Made by a program: the position numbers and the translations under genes. From positions 29,872-93,871 of the forward strand of contig BNUQ01000006.1 of the NCBI GenBank assembly GCA_025997475.1: DNA of 64,000 bases, read 5' to 3'. Origin of the DNA: Planctomycetales bacterium. Its GTDB lineage: Bacteria > Planctomycetota > SZUA-567. Of the stretch, positions 8,458 to 15,972 are shown one piece after another (position 1 is the stretch's first letter; every line of letters starts with the position of its first letter). The notes below the pieces were generated by a model that searched no databases, had not been told where the DNA came from, and saw only the letters and a list, made by a program, of their open reading frames with translations.

Positions 8458-9363
8458 ATGAGCAGAGAGGCGTTAGGCAAGGGCTTAAAGGGGATGTTAG
8501 GCGTCGCGTCGCCGACCGCGCCAGTCGTGCCCGTCGCGCCCGTCGCGACGGCGCTGTCCGTGCCGCTCAACCAAATTGCCGCGTCGCCGTTTCAGCCGCG
8601 GCAGGTTTTTGACGAGACCAAATTGGCGGAATTGGCGGAATCCATCGGCGAACTCGGCTTGGTGCAACCGCTCGTCGTGCGCCGGTTGGACGCGACGCAT
8701 TATCAATTGGTTGCGGGCGAGCGGCGGCTACGCGCGTTGACGATGCTCGGCTGGCAGGACGCGCCGGTAACGATTTGCAACGCGCCGGAAGACACGTTGC
8801 GGGAAACGGCGTTGGTCGAAAATCTGCAACGGGAAAATCTGAACGCCATCGAAACGGCGGAGGCGCTGAAAGAATTGAGCGACAACACCGACCTCACGCA
8901 CGAAAAAATCGCGGCGCGTCTCGGCAAAAGCCGCGTCTGGATTACGAACACGCTCCGTTTGTTAAATCTGCCGCGCGAGGTCTGCCGGTTGATTGCCGGC
9001 GACGAAATTTCCGGCGCGCACGGGCGGACGTTGCTCGGTTTAGCCGACCCGGTGTCGCAATTGAAATTGGCGAAGCGCGTCGTCGCGGAACAAATTCCGG
9101 TGCAAAAATTAGAAAAAATCGTGCAGGAAATGACGGGCGGCAAACGCCCGAAAAAGCGCGACGCCAACGACGACAGCAACGCGGCGCCGGTCGCGCCGGT
9201 CGGCAAAAATCGCCATTTATTGGATTTGGAACAACGGCTGGGCGTTCGGCTCGGCGCGCAAGTCCGCATCCTCGACGAGCGCGGCGCGGGAAAAATCGAA
9301 ATCACCTACGGCTCCTACGACGACATCGCCGGAATTTTGGAGCGGTTGGGAATGAGCGAGTAA
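8458..9363 (+). CDS. parB: ParB/Spo0J-like chromosome partition protein
   Basis: 301 residues from the ATG at 8458; this start gives the classic opening MSREALGKGLKGML. The N-terminal CTP-binding ParB domain contains SPFQPRQVFDETKLAELA and the GERRLRA motif. It is followed by a helix-turn-helix (LTHEKIAARLGKSRVWITN) and a C-terminal dimerization domain. The protein binds parS sites and acts with the ParA ATPase in chromosome segregation. ParA is usually immediately upstream, but here the upstream neighbour is the aldo-keto reductase, separated by a repeat. The partner gene must therefore lie outside this window. Confidence 0.93.
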   Translation: MSREALGKGLKGMLGVASPTAPVVPVAPVATALSVPLNQIAASPFQPRQVFDETKLAELAESIGELGLVQPLVVRRLDATHYQLVAGERRLRALTMLGWQDAPVTICNAPEDTLRETALVENLQRENLNAIETAEALKELSDNTDLTHEKIAARLGKSRVWITNTLRLLNLPREVCRLIAGDEISGAHGRTLLGLADPVSQLKLAKRVVAEQIPVQKLEKIVQEMTGGKRPKKRDANDDSNAAPVAPVGKNRHLLDLEQRLGVRLGAQVRILDERGAGKIEITYGSYDDIAGILERLGMSE

Positions 9364-9378
9364 AAGGGGAAAAGGGGT

Positions 9379-9505
9379 TAAGAGAGCAGAGTTGAAAGTT
9401 TAGAGTTTAGAGTTGAGCAGTGGTCGCGCTTCGCGCGTCTTAAAAATAAAACGCCACGCTCTTAACTCTAAACTTTTAACTCTCAACTCTCAACTCTCAA
9501 CTTCC
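9379..9505. repeat. Heptad-arm palindrome, AGAGTTG type
   Basis: The left arm (AGAGTTGAAAGTTTAGAGTT) and the right arm (AACTCTAAACTTTTAACTCT) are complementary and follow a 7-bp period. The centre reads GCGCTTCGCGC followed by TTAAAAATAAAA. It separates parB from pilC. Confidence 0.75.
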
Positions 9506-9569
9506 CCGTTGACCGCCATTTACGATAAAGCAAAATGCCACCCACGCCAAACTAAAAAGGGGATACATA

Positions 9570-10835
9570 ATGCCAAACTTTTTCTACACCGCCATCGACG
9601 CCAAAGGCAACGAAAAAAGCGGAAAAATCGAAGCGGGCGACGCGCAAAAAGCCCGCGAAGAATTGCAGTCGCGCGGAATGTATCCCAAATCCATTTCGCA
9701 AAAACAAGAAAAAAAGAAAGTCGCCACCGACGACGTTGACGCTTCGCACAAGCGCACCAACACCCTGCTCGCCGGCAAGGTCAAAGGCAAGGAACTCACC
9801 TTGTTCACGCGGCAACTCGCCACACTCCTCGAAGCCGGTATGCCGCTGTTGCGCTCGCTCGATATTCTGTCGCAAATGTTGCGCGGCGGCGTGATGCGCA
9901 ACTCGGTGTTGGACATTAGCGACGAGGTGCAGGGCGGCGCCAGTTTGTCCAACGCGATGTCGCACAAGCCGAAGGTCTTTGACACGCTTTACAGCAGTAT
10001 GATCAAGGCGGGCGAGGCGTCCGGTCAGTTGGGGCGGATTTTGAGCCGCTTGGCGGACTTGCGCGAAAAGACCGAAAAATTGGTGCGCAAAGTTATCGGC
10101 GCGTTGGTTTATCCGGCGGCCATCACCGTCATCGCGGTGTTGATTCTGACCGGCATTATGCTGTTCGTCATCCCGAAATTCAAAGAGATGTTTTCGCAGT
10201 TGGGCGTGGATTTGCCGGGTCCGACGGTATTGCTGTTGCGCATCACCGATGAAATGACCTATCTGTATTTCGGCGTCATTCCGGCGGCGGTCGTTTATCT
10301 GCTATTTTTCCCGTTCGTGCTTTATACTATCTGGCGCGTTGTGCGCTCGTTCCCGCCGGGCAAAACGCTGACCGATATGGCCATTTTGAAGTTGCCGATT
10401 TTCGGGCTGATTATCCGTAAATCGTCGTTGTCGCGTTGTTGCCGGACGCTGGGCGAGTTGGACGCCGCCGGCGTGCCGGTGTTGGAATCGCTGGCGATTA
10501 TCAAGGACGCGCTGGGGAACACCGTCATTCGCGCCGCGGTCAACGACGTGTATGTCGGCATTCGCGAGGGCGAAAATATGTCCACGACGATGCGGAGGAA
10601 CAAGCAATTCGATTTGATGACGGTGAATATGGTCGCCGTCGGCGAAGAGACCGGTGAACTCGACAAAATGTTAATTCGCGTGGCGGACAATTTCGACGAC
10701 GAGGTCAACGTGCTGGTCGAAAGTATGATGAGTTTGTTGGAGCCGGCGCTGATTGTGATGATGGGCGGCGCGGTCGGCTTTATCGTTATCTCACTGTTTA
10801 TGCCGCTGATTTCAATTATTTCGGCGCTGTCGTGA
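9570..10835 (+). CDS. pilC: Type IV pilus inner-membrane platform protein PilC
   Basis: 421 residues, the normal length. Two T2SSF domains are visible: the first from about residue 75 (LTLFTRQLATLLEAGMPLL) and the second from about 285 (RCCRTLGELDAAGVPVLESL). Each is followed by hydrophobic segments (GALVYPAAITVIAVLILTG; the final PALIVMMGGAVGFIVISLFM). The N-terminal FFYTAIDAKGNEKSGKIEA is characteristic. PilC couples the PilB motor to pilin assembly in the inner membrane. Its usual partner pilB is found 21 kb away at 31380-33083, so the pilus genes are dispersed. The GspF proteins of type II secretion are homologous; the PilC assignment rests on the N-terminal region and on the PilB found in the window. 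Confidence 0.9.
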   Translation: MPNFFYTAIDAKGNEKSGKIEAGDAQKAREELQSRGMYPKSISQKQEKKKVATDDVDASHKRTNTLLAGKVKGKELTLFTRQLATLLEAGMPLLRSLDILSQMLRGGVMRNSVLDISDEVQGGASLSNAMSHKPKVFDTLYSSMIKAGEASGQLGRILSRLADLREKTEKLVRKVIGALVYPAAITVIAVLILTGIMLFVIPKFKEMFSQLGVDLPGPTVLLLRITDEMTYLYFGVIPAAVVYLLFFPFVLYTIWRVVRSFPPGKTLTDMAILKLPIFGLIIRKSSLSRCCRTLGELDAAGVPVLESLAIIKDALGNTVIRAAVNDVYVGIREGENMSTTMRRNKQFDLMTVNMVAVGEETGELDKMLIRVADNFDDEVNVLVESMMSLLEPALIVMMGGAVGFIVISLFMPLISIISALS

Positions 10836-10837
10836 GA

Positions 10838-10926
10838 GCGCAGAGTTGAGAGTTGAAAGTTTAGAGTTGAGGGGAGAGCCGCCTAAATTTTCAACTTTTA
10901 ACTTTCAACTTTTAACTTTTTACTTT
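10838..10926. repeat. Heptad-arm palindrome, AGAGTTG type, without core
   Basis: Arms of AGAGTTGAGAGTTGAAAG and its complement flank only GGGGAGAGCCGCC. The CGAAGC core of the other copies is missing. Confidence 0.65.
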
Positions 10927-10941
10927 CGCGATAAGCCCCCA

Positions 10942-12165
10942 ATGACCGACGCCCCCGACGCCCCCGACGCCCCCGACGCCCCCGCCGCATCCGCAAAAGT
11001 TCCCAGCCGTCTCGGCGCGGTCGGCATCGGGATTTTAATCTTCAACGCGCTGACGTTGGCGTTGTGGGGCGTCCGCTTATTTAAGCCGGACTTTCTCGCC
11101 GGTCCGCTGATTCCGTGTCTTGCCCTCGCGCTTTTGCCGGGGTCGTTAATCGCCCTGTTCTTTCGCCATAAATTGGCGCATACTTTTTATCGCGTCGGTT
11201 TAGCCGGCGGTTTGCTGGTCTATTTGGTTCTGAAAAAAACGCTGGCGCCCGACCGCCTGTGGGCGTTGCTGACCGACTGGCAATTTCTCGCCGCCGGCGC
11301 GCTTTGTTTGGCAATCCCGATTTTTATCGGCGCGTGGCGTTGGCAAATGCTGTTGCGCGGGCAAAAATTCACTATCGGTTTTTGGACGATTTTTCGCCTG
11401 ACGCTCGTCAGTTACTTTTTCAACACGTTTATCCCCGGCGCCAACGGCGGCGATATTTATCGCTTTTACCAATTGGCGAAAATCAAAGCCGTTCCGGCTT
11501 CCGCCGCCGCCACGACGGTTTTGCTTGACCATTTTTTGGGGATGCCGACGCTGATGTTGTGCGTGTTAATCGGCGTGGCGGCGAATCTCGGCGCGGGCGA
11601 CGGCGCGGCGTGGGCGCAATATCATTATCTCGTTCGCTTTCTCGGCGTCGCGGCGGCGATTGCGTTCGGCGGTTCGTTGTTGCTCCTCGCCGGTTCGATG
11701 GTTTTGCATTCGTTCACGGCGCGGCTCGAAGAAAAAATCCCCGGCGGGAAAACGCTGGCGAAAGTGACGGCGGCGTTGGCGGCGTATCGCGAACAACCGC
11801 GTCTCATCATCGGCGCGGCGGCGATTTCGGCGGCGATGCACGCGGCGACGCTGGCGGCGTTTTGGTTTTTCGGACAAGCGGCAAAAATGCAAGAAATCGG
11901 CGTTTCGCAGTATTTATTTCTGGTGTTCGCCGGTTTGTCCATAAACTACATACCCGTTTCCCCCGGCGGCATCGGTTTGGGCGAATTGGGGTTTGAGACG
12001 CTGTTCCAAATGGCGCCGCCGTTTTTAGCCGACAACGGCGCCGCCGCCGCGACGATGATGATTGGCTACCGCCTCGCGATGCTGTTTTACGGCGCGATTG
12101 GCTGGTTGCTGTATGTCGGCGGCAAACACCGCCTTGGCGAGGGCGAAATTAAAATCGGCGCATAA
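10942..12165 (+). CDS. Flippase-like integral membrane protein (LPG synthase TM / UPF0104 family)
   Basis: 407 residues from the ATG at 10942. After a short acidic head made of DAP repeats, about eight hydrophobic segments follow. The family signature regions are present: the WRWQMLLRGQKF loop, SYFFNTFIPGANGGDIYRFY, and the later INYIPVSPGGIGLGELGF. These belong to the lysylphosphatidylglycerol synthetase transmembrane / AglD-like family, whose members are thought to move lipid-linked molecules across the inner membrane. No catalytic C-terminal domain is attached, so the substrate is unknown. The DAP repeats are encoded by four near-identical 9-bp units (10946-10981) that could slip without loss of frame. 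Confidence 0.85.
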   Translation: MTDAPDAPDAPDAPAASAKVPSRLGAVGIGILIFNALTLALWGVRLFKPDFLAGPLIPCLALALLPGSLIALFFRHKLAHTFYRVGLAGGLLVYLVLKKTLAPDRLWALLTDWQFLAAGALCLAIPIFIGAWRWQMLLRGQKFTIGFWTIFRLTLVSYFFNTFIPGANGGDIYRFYQLAKIKAVPASAAATTVLLDHFLGMPTLMLCVLIGVAANLGAGDGAAWAQYHYLVRFLGVAAAIAFGGSLLLLAGSMVLHSFTARLEEKIPGGKTLAKVTAALAAYREQPRLIIGAAAISAAMHAATLAAFWFFGQAAKMQEIGVSQYLFLVFAGLSINYIPVSPGGIGLGELGFETLFQMAPPFLADNGAAAATMMIGYRLAMLFYGAIGWLLYVGGKHRLGEGEIKIGA

Positions 12166-12250
12166 AAAAGAACGTATCCACGAATTTTCTTGCTCTTGCC
12201 GGTTACTGAACGATTCTCACTTTCTTCTCACTTGCAAAAAAGGAGCGACG

Positions 12251-12541
12251 ATGTTACTCAATCTGGTGCGCAAAAGTTTCACGCAATTTTTTGAAATTAT
12301 TCTGTGGATTATTTTAGTCGGGAGCGCGTTGTCGGGATTAGTTACCGGCGCGGCGGCGTATGGTTTTCTCGGCGGACTCGGCGGGCTGATTTTCGGCGCG
12401 GTTTATGGCGCGTTGACTATCGTGGTTCTCGGCGGCGTGGTTTCGGTGTTCCTGAAAATGGCGAGCGATGTCGAAAAACTCGCCGCCGCGAAAAATCCGG
12501 CGGAAGCGCCGTCGATACCGGCGGAAAAGACCGGCGAATAA
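12251..12541 (+). CDS. Small membrane protein, unknown function
   Basis: 96 residues from the ATG at 12251, with AGGAG six bases upstream. There are two hydrophobic segments: FFEIILWIILVGSALSGLV, and a long glycine-rich stretch around GGLGGLIFGAVYGALTIVVL, which may form one or two helices. The tail is charged and proline-alanine rich (NPAEAPSIPAEKTGE) and probably cytoplasmic. I do not recognise a family. It stands alone between the flippase-like gene and accB, with repeats on the right side. Codon use matches its neighbours. Confidence 0.7.
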   Translation: MLLNLVRKSFTQFFEIILWIILVGSALSGLVTGAAAYGFLGGLGGLIFGAVYGALTIVVLGGVVSVFLKMASDVEKLAAAKNPAEAPSIPAEKTGE

Positions 12542-12568
12542 ACCCGCTTCCTTTTCTCGCACGGCGGC

Positions 12569-12622
12569 ACAACAATTAAGAATTAAGAAGTTCTTAATTC
12601 TGTATTCTTAATGCTTAATTGC
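12569..12622. repeat. Short ATTAAGA-type palindrome
   Basis: AATTAAGAATTAAGAAG and its complement TTCTTAATTC, then CTTAATGCTTAATTG, form an arm-to-arm palindrome without a core, upstream of accB. Confidence 0.6.
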
Positions 12623-12653
12623 TCTTTTTTCCTCTATCGCACAGGACGCATCT

Positions 12654-13124
12654 ATGGAACCCAAAAAAAATGCCGGCGTGAAAGCCGCCGAAGTTGACAA
12701 AATCGGGGCGTTGATGGCGTTGATGAACGAACACGGCGTCGCCAATCTCGAATTGGAAGAAAAGGACTTCAAACTGAAACTCGAAAAATATCCGCGCGGT
12801 AGCGGCGCGCCCGTGGCGGCGCCGGTGGCGCTCGCGGCGGTCGCCCCGCCGCCCGGCGGCGACGCGGCGGCAAAAACCGACCCGGCGCTGACGCCGATTA
12901 AAAGCCCGATTGTCGGGACGTTTTACGCCTCGCCGTCGCCGGAGTCGGCGTCGTTTGTGGCGGTCGGCGACAAGGTCAACGCGGACACGATTGTGTGCAT
13001 TATCGAAGCGATGAAAATTATGAACGAAGTCAAAGCCGAACTTTCCGGCACTGTGGAAAAAATGTTGGTCGAAAACGGCGACCCGGTGGAATACGGTCAG
13101 CCGCTGTTTTTAGTGCGCAAATAG
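12654..13124 (+). CDS. accB: Biotin carboxyl carrier protein of acetyl-CoA carboxylase
   Basis: 156 residues. The N-terminal helical region ([20 protein letters not shown]) and an alanine-proline linker precede the biotinyl domain. That domain carries the EAMKIMNEV motif, whose Lys (near residue 122) is biotinylated, and it ends in [11 protein letters not shown]. AccB carries the carboxybiotin between AccC and the carboxyltransferase in the first step of fatty-acid synthesis. It is normally directly followed by accC. Here a HicBA module and a 20-bp inverted repeat lie between them. Biotin synthase is encoded 5 kb downstream. Confidence 0.95.
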   Translation: MEPKKNAGVKAAEVDKIGALMALMNEHGVANLELEEKDFKLKLEKYPRGSGAPVAAPVALAAVAPPPGGDAAAKTDPALTPIKSPIVGTFYASPSPESASFVAVGDKVNADTIVCIIEAMKIMNEVKAELSGTVEKMLVENGDPVEYGQPLFLVRK

Positions 13125-13153
13125 GCGTCATCGGGGCAATGCCGGTCTATACT

Positions 13154-13243
13154 CATTACGAATTGGTTTGCGGAAAAGTCATTTGCGTAAATACGCAACG
13201 GTTCGCGTTTCGGTAAAATAAACCCGCAAACCAATTCGTAATG
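13154..13243. repeat. Perfect 20-bp inverted repeat upstream of hicB
   Basis: CATTACGAATTGGTTTGCGG at 13154-13173 is repeated exactly in inverted orientation at 13224-13243. A smaller palindrome (TTGCGTAAATACGCAA) lies between the arms. It could be the ends of a small insertion, or the promoter/operator region of the toxin-antitoxin pair that follows. Confidence 0.8.
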
Positions 13244-13277
13244 ATTCTATTGAAGTTTTCGCCGTTGAGGAACGCCG

Positions 13278-13499
13278 ATGGAAAAAATTATCGAACTGCG
13301 GATTGAGCATTTGCCGGAAGGGTGCTTTTTGGCGACTTCGGAGAGCGTTCAAGGGCTTGTTGCCCAAGGGCGCACTATCAGCGAGACCTTGGAAATTGCC
13401 AAAGACGTGGTCAAAAAACTAATCGAAGCCCAGAGCCCGTTGCCGGAGATGGCGGATTTACCGGAGGATTTTTCCTATCCGTTGGTCGTGGGGGTCTGA
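13278..13499 (+). CDS. hicB: HicB-like antitoxin
   Basis: 73 residues. The fold pattern of HicB is visible: an N-terminal strand pair with hydrophobic spacing (IIELRIEHLPEGCFLATSES), the VQGLVAQGRTISETLE turn, and a helix (IAKDVVKKLIEA). It is the short form without a C-terminal DNA-binding domain, so any self-regulation would need a different route. HicB neutralizes HicA by masking its active site. The start codon follows a TGAGG site. The hicA gene begins three bases after its stop, so the two are translationally coupled in the antitoxin-first order. Confidence 0.8.
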   Translation: MEKIIELRIEHLPEGCFLATSESVQGLVAQGRTISETLEIAKDVVKKLIEAQSPLPEMADLPEDFSYPLVVGV

Positions 13500-13502
13500 C
13501 TT

Positions 13503-13736
13503 ATGGGGCAATTGTCCGGTTTTCGGTATCGCGAAATTGTGCGAATTCTGAAACAATTTGGTTTTGCGTTTTATCGGCAAGCGGCGGGAAGTCACGAAAT
13601 TTGGTTTTCCGCTAAAACGCGGCGTTTCACCACGATTCCCAACCATAACAGCGATATGCCGGAAGGAACGTTGCGCGCCATATTACGACAAGCGGGGATT
13701 TCGCCGGCTGATTTTCTGACGGCGGAGAAAAGTTGA
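13503..13736 (+). CDS. hicA: HicA-like mRNA interferase toxin
   Basis: 77 residues with the double-stranded RNA-binding-like fold of HicA. The sequence RYREIVRILKQFGFAFYRQA is followed by GSHEIWF, which contains the catalytic His, then by TTIPNHNSDMPEGTLRAILR and AGISPADFL. All hallmark positions are present, so the toxin looks intact. HicA toxins cleave mRNA and tmRNA and stop growth when the antitoxin decays. The pair lies inside what is usually the accB-accC operon, so any transcript from accB would cross it. Confidence 0.87.
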   Translation: MGQLSGFRYREIVRILKQFGFAFYRQAAGSHEIWFSAKTRRFTTIPNHNSDMPEGTLRAILRQAGISPADFLTAEKS

Positions 13737-13769
13737 AAGAAAGCGAGACGATGGCGGTAACCGCCTGCG

Positions 13770-13806
13770 GCTATCCTCGCTAAACTCTAAACTTTCAACT
13801 CTGCCT
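13770..13806. repeat. Half element, AACTCTA-type arm
   Basis: Only a right-hand arm of the AGAGTTG-type repeat family (CTAAACTCTAAACTTTCAAC) is visible between hicA and accC. A GC-rich hairpin (GGCGGTAACCGCC) precedes it. Confidence 0.5.
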
Positions 13807-13859
13807 CTTCGCGAGAAATAATTTCTTTCTTAAACGAACACCGTCACCAAAGGAAATCT

Positions 13860-15197
13860 ATGTTTTCCCGCATCCTAATTGCCAATCGCGGCGAAATCGC
13901 CGTCCGCATTATTCGCGCCTGCCGCAAACTCGGCATCGAAGCCGTCGCCGTTTATTCCGAAGTTGACCGCGATTCTCTGCACGTCAAACTCGCCGACGTC
14001 GCCGTGTGCATCGGTCCCGCCGAAAGCGCCCGCAGTTATCTGCACATTCCGAGCATCATTTCCGCGGCGCAAATCACCGATGTCGAGGCCATTCACCCCG
14101 GCTTCGGCTTTTTGTCCGAGAACAGTCATTTCGCCGAGACCTGCCAGTCGCTCGATATCAAATTCATCGGTCCGACGAGCAAGGCGATGGCGAAAATGGG
14201 CGACAAAGCGATGGCGCGAAAAATCGCGCAACAAAGCGGCGTGCCGGTGTTGCCCGGTAGTCAGGGCGTCCTCGAAAGCGACGACGAGGGTATCAAATTA
14301 GCGCGGAACATCGGCTATCCGGTCATCGTCAAAGCCCGCGCCGGCGGCGGCGGACGCGGGATTCGCATCGCGCATAACGAGGCGTCGCTGAAAACCGGTA
14401 TGCAACAAGCGCGCGCCGAAGCCGAAGCGGCGTTCGGCGACGGGGCGCTGTATATCGAGAAATTTTTGGAACATCCGCGCCATGTCGAAATGCAAATTTT
14501 GGCGGACGAACACGGCAACGTGCTGTATCTCGGCGAGCGCGATTGCAGTATTCAGCGGCGGCATCAAAAGTTGTTGGAAGAGTCTCCGTCGCCGGTGGTG
14601 GACGGGCGCTTGCGGAAGCAAATCGGCGAGGCGGCGGTGGCGCTGTGCAAACAATGCGCCTACACCAACGCCGGCACGATTGAATTTTTATACGAAGGCG
14701 GCAAATTTTATTTTATGGAAATGAACACGCGGATTCAGGTGGAGCATCCGGTAACGGAAATGACGACGGGGTTGGATTTGGTCGAGGAGCAATTGCGGAT
14801 TGCCGCCGGCGAAAGATTGCAGTGGACGCAAAACGACATCGTGCCGCAAGGACACGCGATGGAATTTCGGATTAACGCGGAAGACCCCGACCGGAATTTC
14901 GCGCCGTTTCCGGGGAAAATCGACATTATCGCGGCGCCGACCGGCACCGACGTGCGGGTGGACACGTTCGTTTATTCGGGCTACCGGATTCCGCCGAATT
15001 ACGACTCGATGATTGCGAAACTTATCGTGCGCGGCAAAAACCGCGCGGCGGCGATTCAACTCGGCAAACAGGCATTATCGCAATTTTTATTGGAAGGCGT
15101 GAAAACCACGATTCCGTTCCACCGGAAACTGCTCGGCAACAACAATTTCGTCAGTAACAATTACGACATCAATTTCATCGACGAGAACTTTCTGTAA
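13860..15197 (+). CDS. accC: Biotin carboxylase subunit of acetyl-CoA carboxylase
   Basis: 445 residues, the usual length. The N-terminal domain opens SRILIANRGEIAVRIIRAC. The ATP-grasp domain includes the glycine-rich loop KARAGGGGRGIRIA and the ligand motif YFMEMNTRIQVEHPVTE. The C-terminal lid contains GHAMEFRINAEDP. AccC carboxylates the biotin on AccB with ATP and bicarbonate. It is separated from accB by the HicBA module but keeps the same direction. An AAAGGA site lies just before the ATG. The downstream side is occupied by transposon debris. Confidence 0.97.
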   Translation: MFSRILIANRGEIAVRIIRACRKLGIEAVAVYSEVDRDSLHVKLADVAVCIGPAESARSYLHIPSIISAAQITDVEAIHPGFGFLSENSHFAETCQSLDIKFIGPTSKAMAKMGDKAMARKIAQQSGVPVLPGSQGVLESDDEGIKLARNIGYPVIVKARAGGGGRGIRIAHNEASLKTGMQQARAEAEAAFGDGALYIEKFLEHPRHVEMQILADEHGNVLYLGERDCSIQRRHQKLLEESPSPVVDGRLRKQIGEAAVALCKQCAYTNAGTIEFLYEGGKFYFMEMNTRIQVEHPVTEMTTGLDLVEEQLRIAAGERLQWTQNDIVPQGHAMEFRINAEDPDRNFAPFPGKIDIIAAPTGTDVRVDTFVYSGYRIPPNYDSMIAKLIVRGKNRAAAIQLGKQALSQFLLEGVKTTIPFHRKLLGNNNFVSNNYDINFIDENFL

Positions 15198-15285
15198 TCA
15201 ATTAAAGGCAAGGTGACAGTGAAAACGGAACACTACCTGCCACGATGGCGTGGGTAAAACGGTATCATTACGCTCCTCCTTTTTT

Positions 15286-15369
15286 ACTTTTTCGCCCCGC
15301 CACGACGTGAGCGTTTTCATTGCCGATATTTTCGGGGAAATTGTAAAAAATTATAGTGAACACGCTCTA
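15286..15369. mobile_element. MITE-like element, copy with right end only
   Basis: This stretch matches the element at the window's right end in its interior (ACTTTTTCGCCCCGC, then GCCGATATTTTCGGG). It ends in TTATAGTGAACACGCTCTA, the inverse of TAGGGCGTGTTCACTATAA at 63874 apart from one base. The end lies on a TA dinucleotide, as in IS630/mariner-type elements. The left end is lost. Confidence 0.65.
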
Positions 15370-15876
15370 CTTGACCTCGCGACGCAACGCGCCGAGTTGG
15401 ACAGTTTCGATTTCGTCGAAGACCTCGCGTTGCCCGGCGGAATTTTGGTGCAAGTGTTCAGCGGCGTTCCCGTTTGGGGACACGTGGTCAGTTCGTTACC
15501 GTTAGCGCGAAGCACCGCGGAAAACGTGGTTAAAGGCCTCATCGAACGTTGGCGAAAACACGGTTTGCCGGACTACGCGCAGTTCGATAACGGACTGCCT
15601 TTCGCCGGTCCGCCGTTGCCGGACGCGGTTGGACAAGTCGTCTGGCTCTGCTGGTCGCTCGGCGTCGTGCCGGTGTTCGCGCCGCCGCGCCGCTTCGGTT
15701 TTCAGTCGCAGGTCGAGGGCTACAACCGGCGATGGCAAGAAGCGGTGTGGCGCAAAGAATTCGGTTTTACGACGCTCGCCGACGTGCGAAAACAATCGGC
15801 GAAATTCGTCAACGCCGACGGCAACGACGACGAAAAAACGCGGTGCGAATACCGCCAAAAAATCGCGATAAAATAA
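15370..15876 (+). pseudogene. Integrase-core (DDE) transposase fragment, IS481-like
   Basis: The open frame runs from 15250, but the first 40 codons come from the MITE-like sequence, so only the part from about 15370 derives from the transposase. It contains SFDFVEDLALPGGILVQVF (first acidic residue of the DDE triad), HGLPDYAQFDNGLPFAG (second Asp), and QVEGYNRRWQEAVWR (Glu and the arginine-tryptophan tail). These match the rve integrase core of IS481-like transposases. The N-terminal helix-turn-helix region is missing, so it is surely inactive. The proline-rich FAPPRRFGFQS loop is intact. Confidence 0.75.
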
Positions 15877-15972
15877 CGCTCCAAGTGACAGTGAAAGCGG
15901 AACACTACTTGACAAAAAATTCTCACTTGGGTGTTCCATTTTCATTGTCACTTTGCCCTTAATTCTTAATTC

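Larger units (their letters stand above)
15213..15951 (+). mobile_element. Remnant of an IS481-like insertion sequence with embedded MITE
   Basis: GTGACAGTGAAAACGGAACAC at the left returns as GTGACAGTGAAAGCGGAACAC at 15885 and, inverted, as GTGTTCCATTTTCATTGTCAC ending at 15951 (each given to about 20 bases). These look like terminal repeats. Between them lie a transposase fragment and, at about 15286-15369, sequence shared with the small element at 63874-64000. The left part of the transposase is gone. Confidence 0.7.

Noticed and set aside
13770..13859. Riboswitch before accC
   Set aside because: Only a small hairpin and half of a repeat arm are visible; no known biotin or other riboswitch pattern fits.
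15250..15369. N-terminal part of the transposase frame as true coding sequence
   Set aside because: Its first 40 codons match the MITE-like element at the window's end in DNA sequence, so the frame there is fortuitous.
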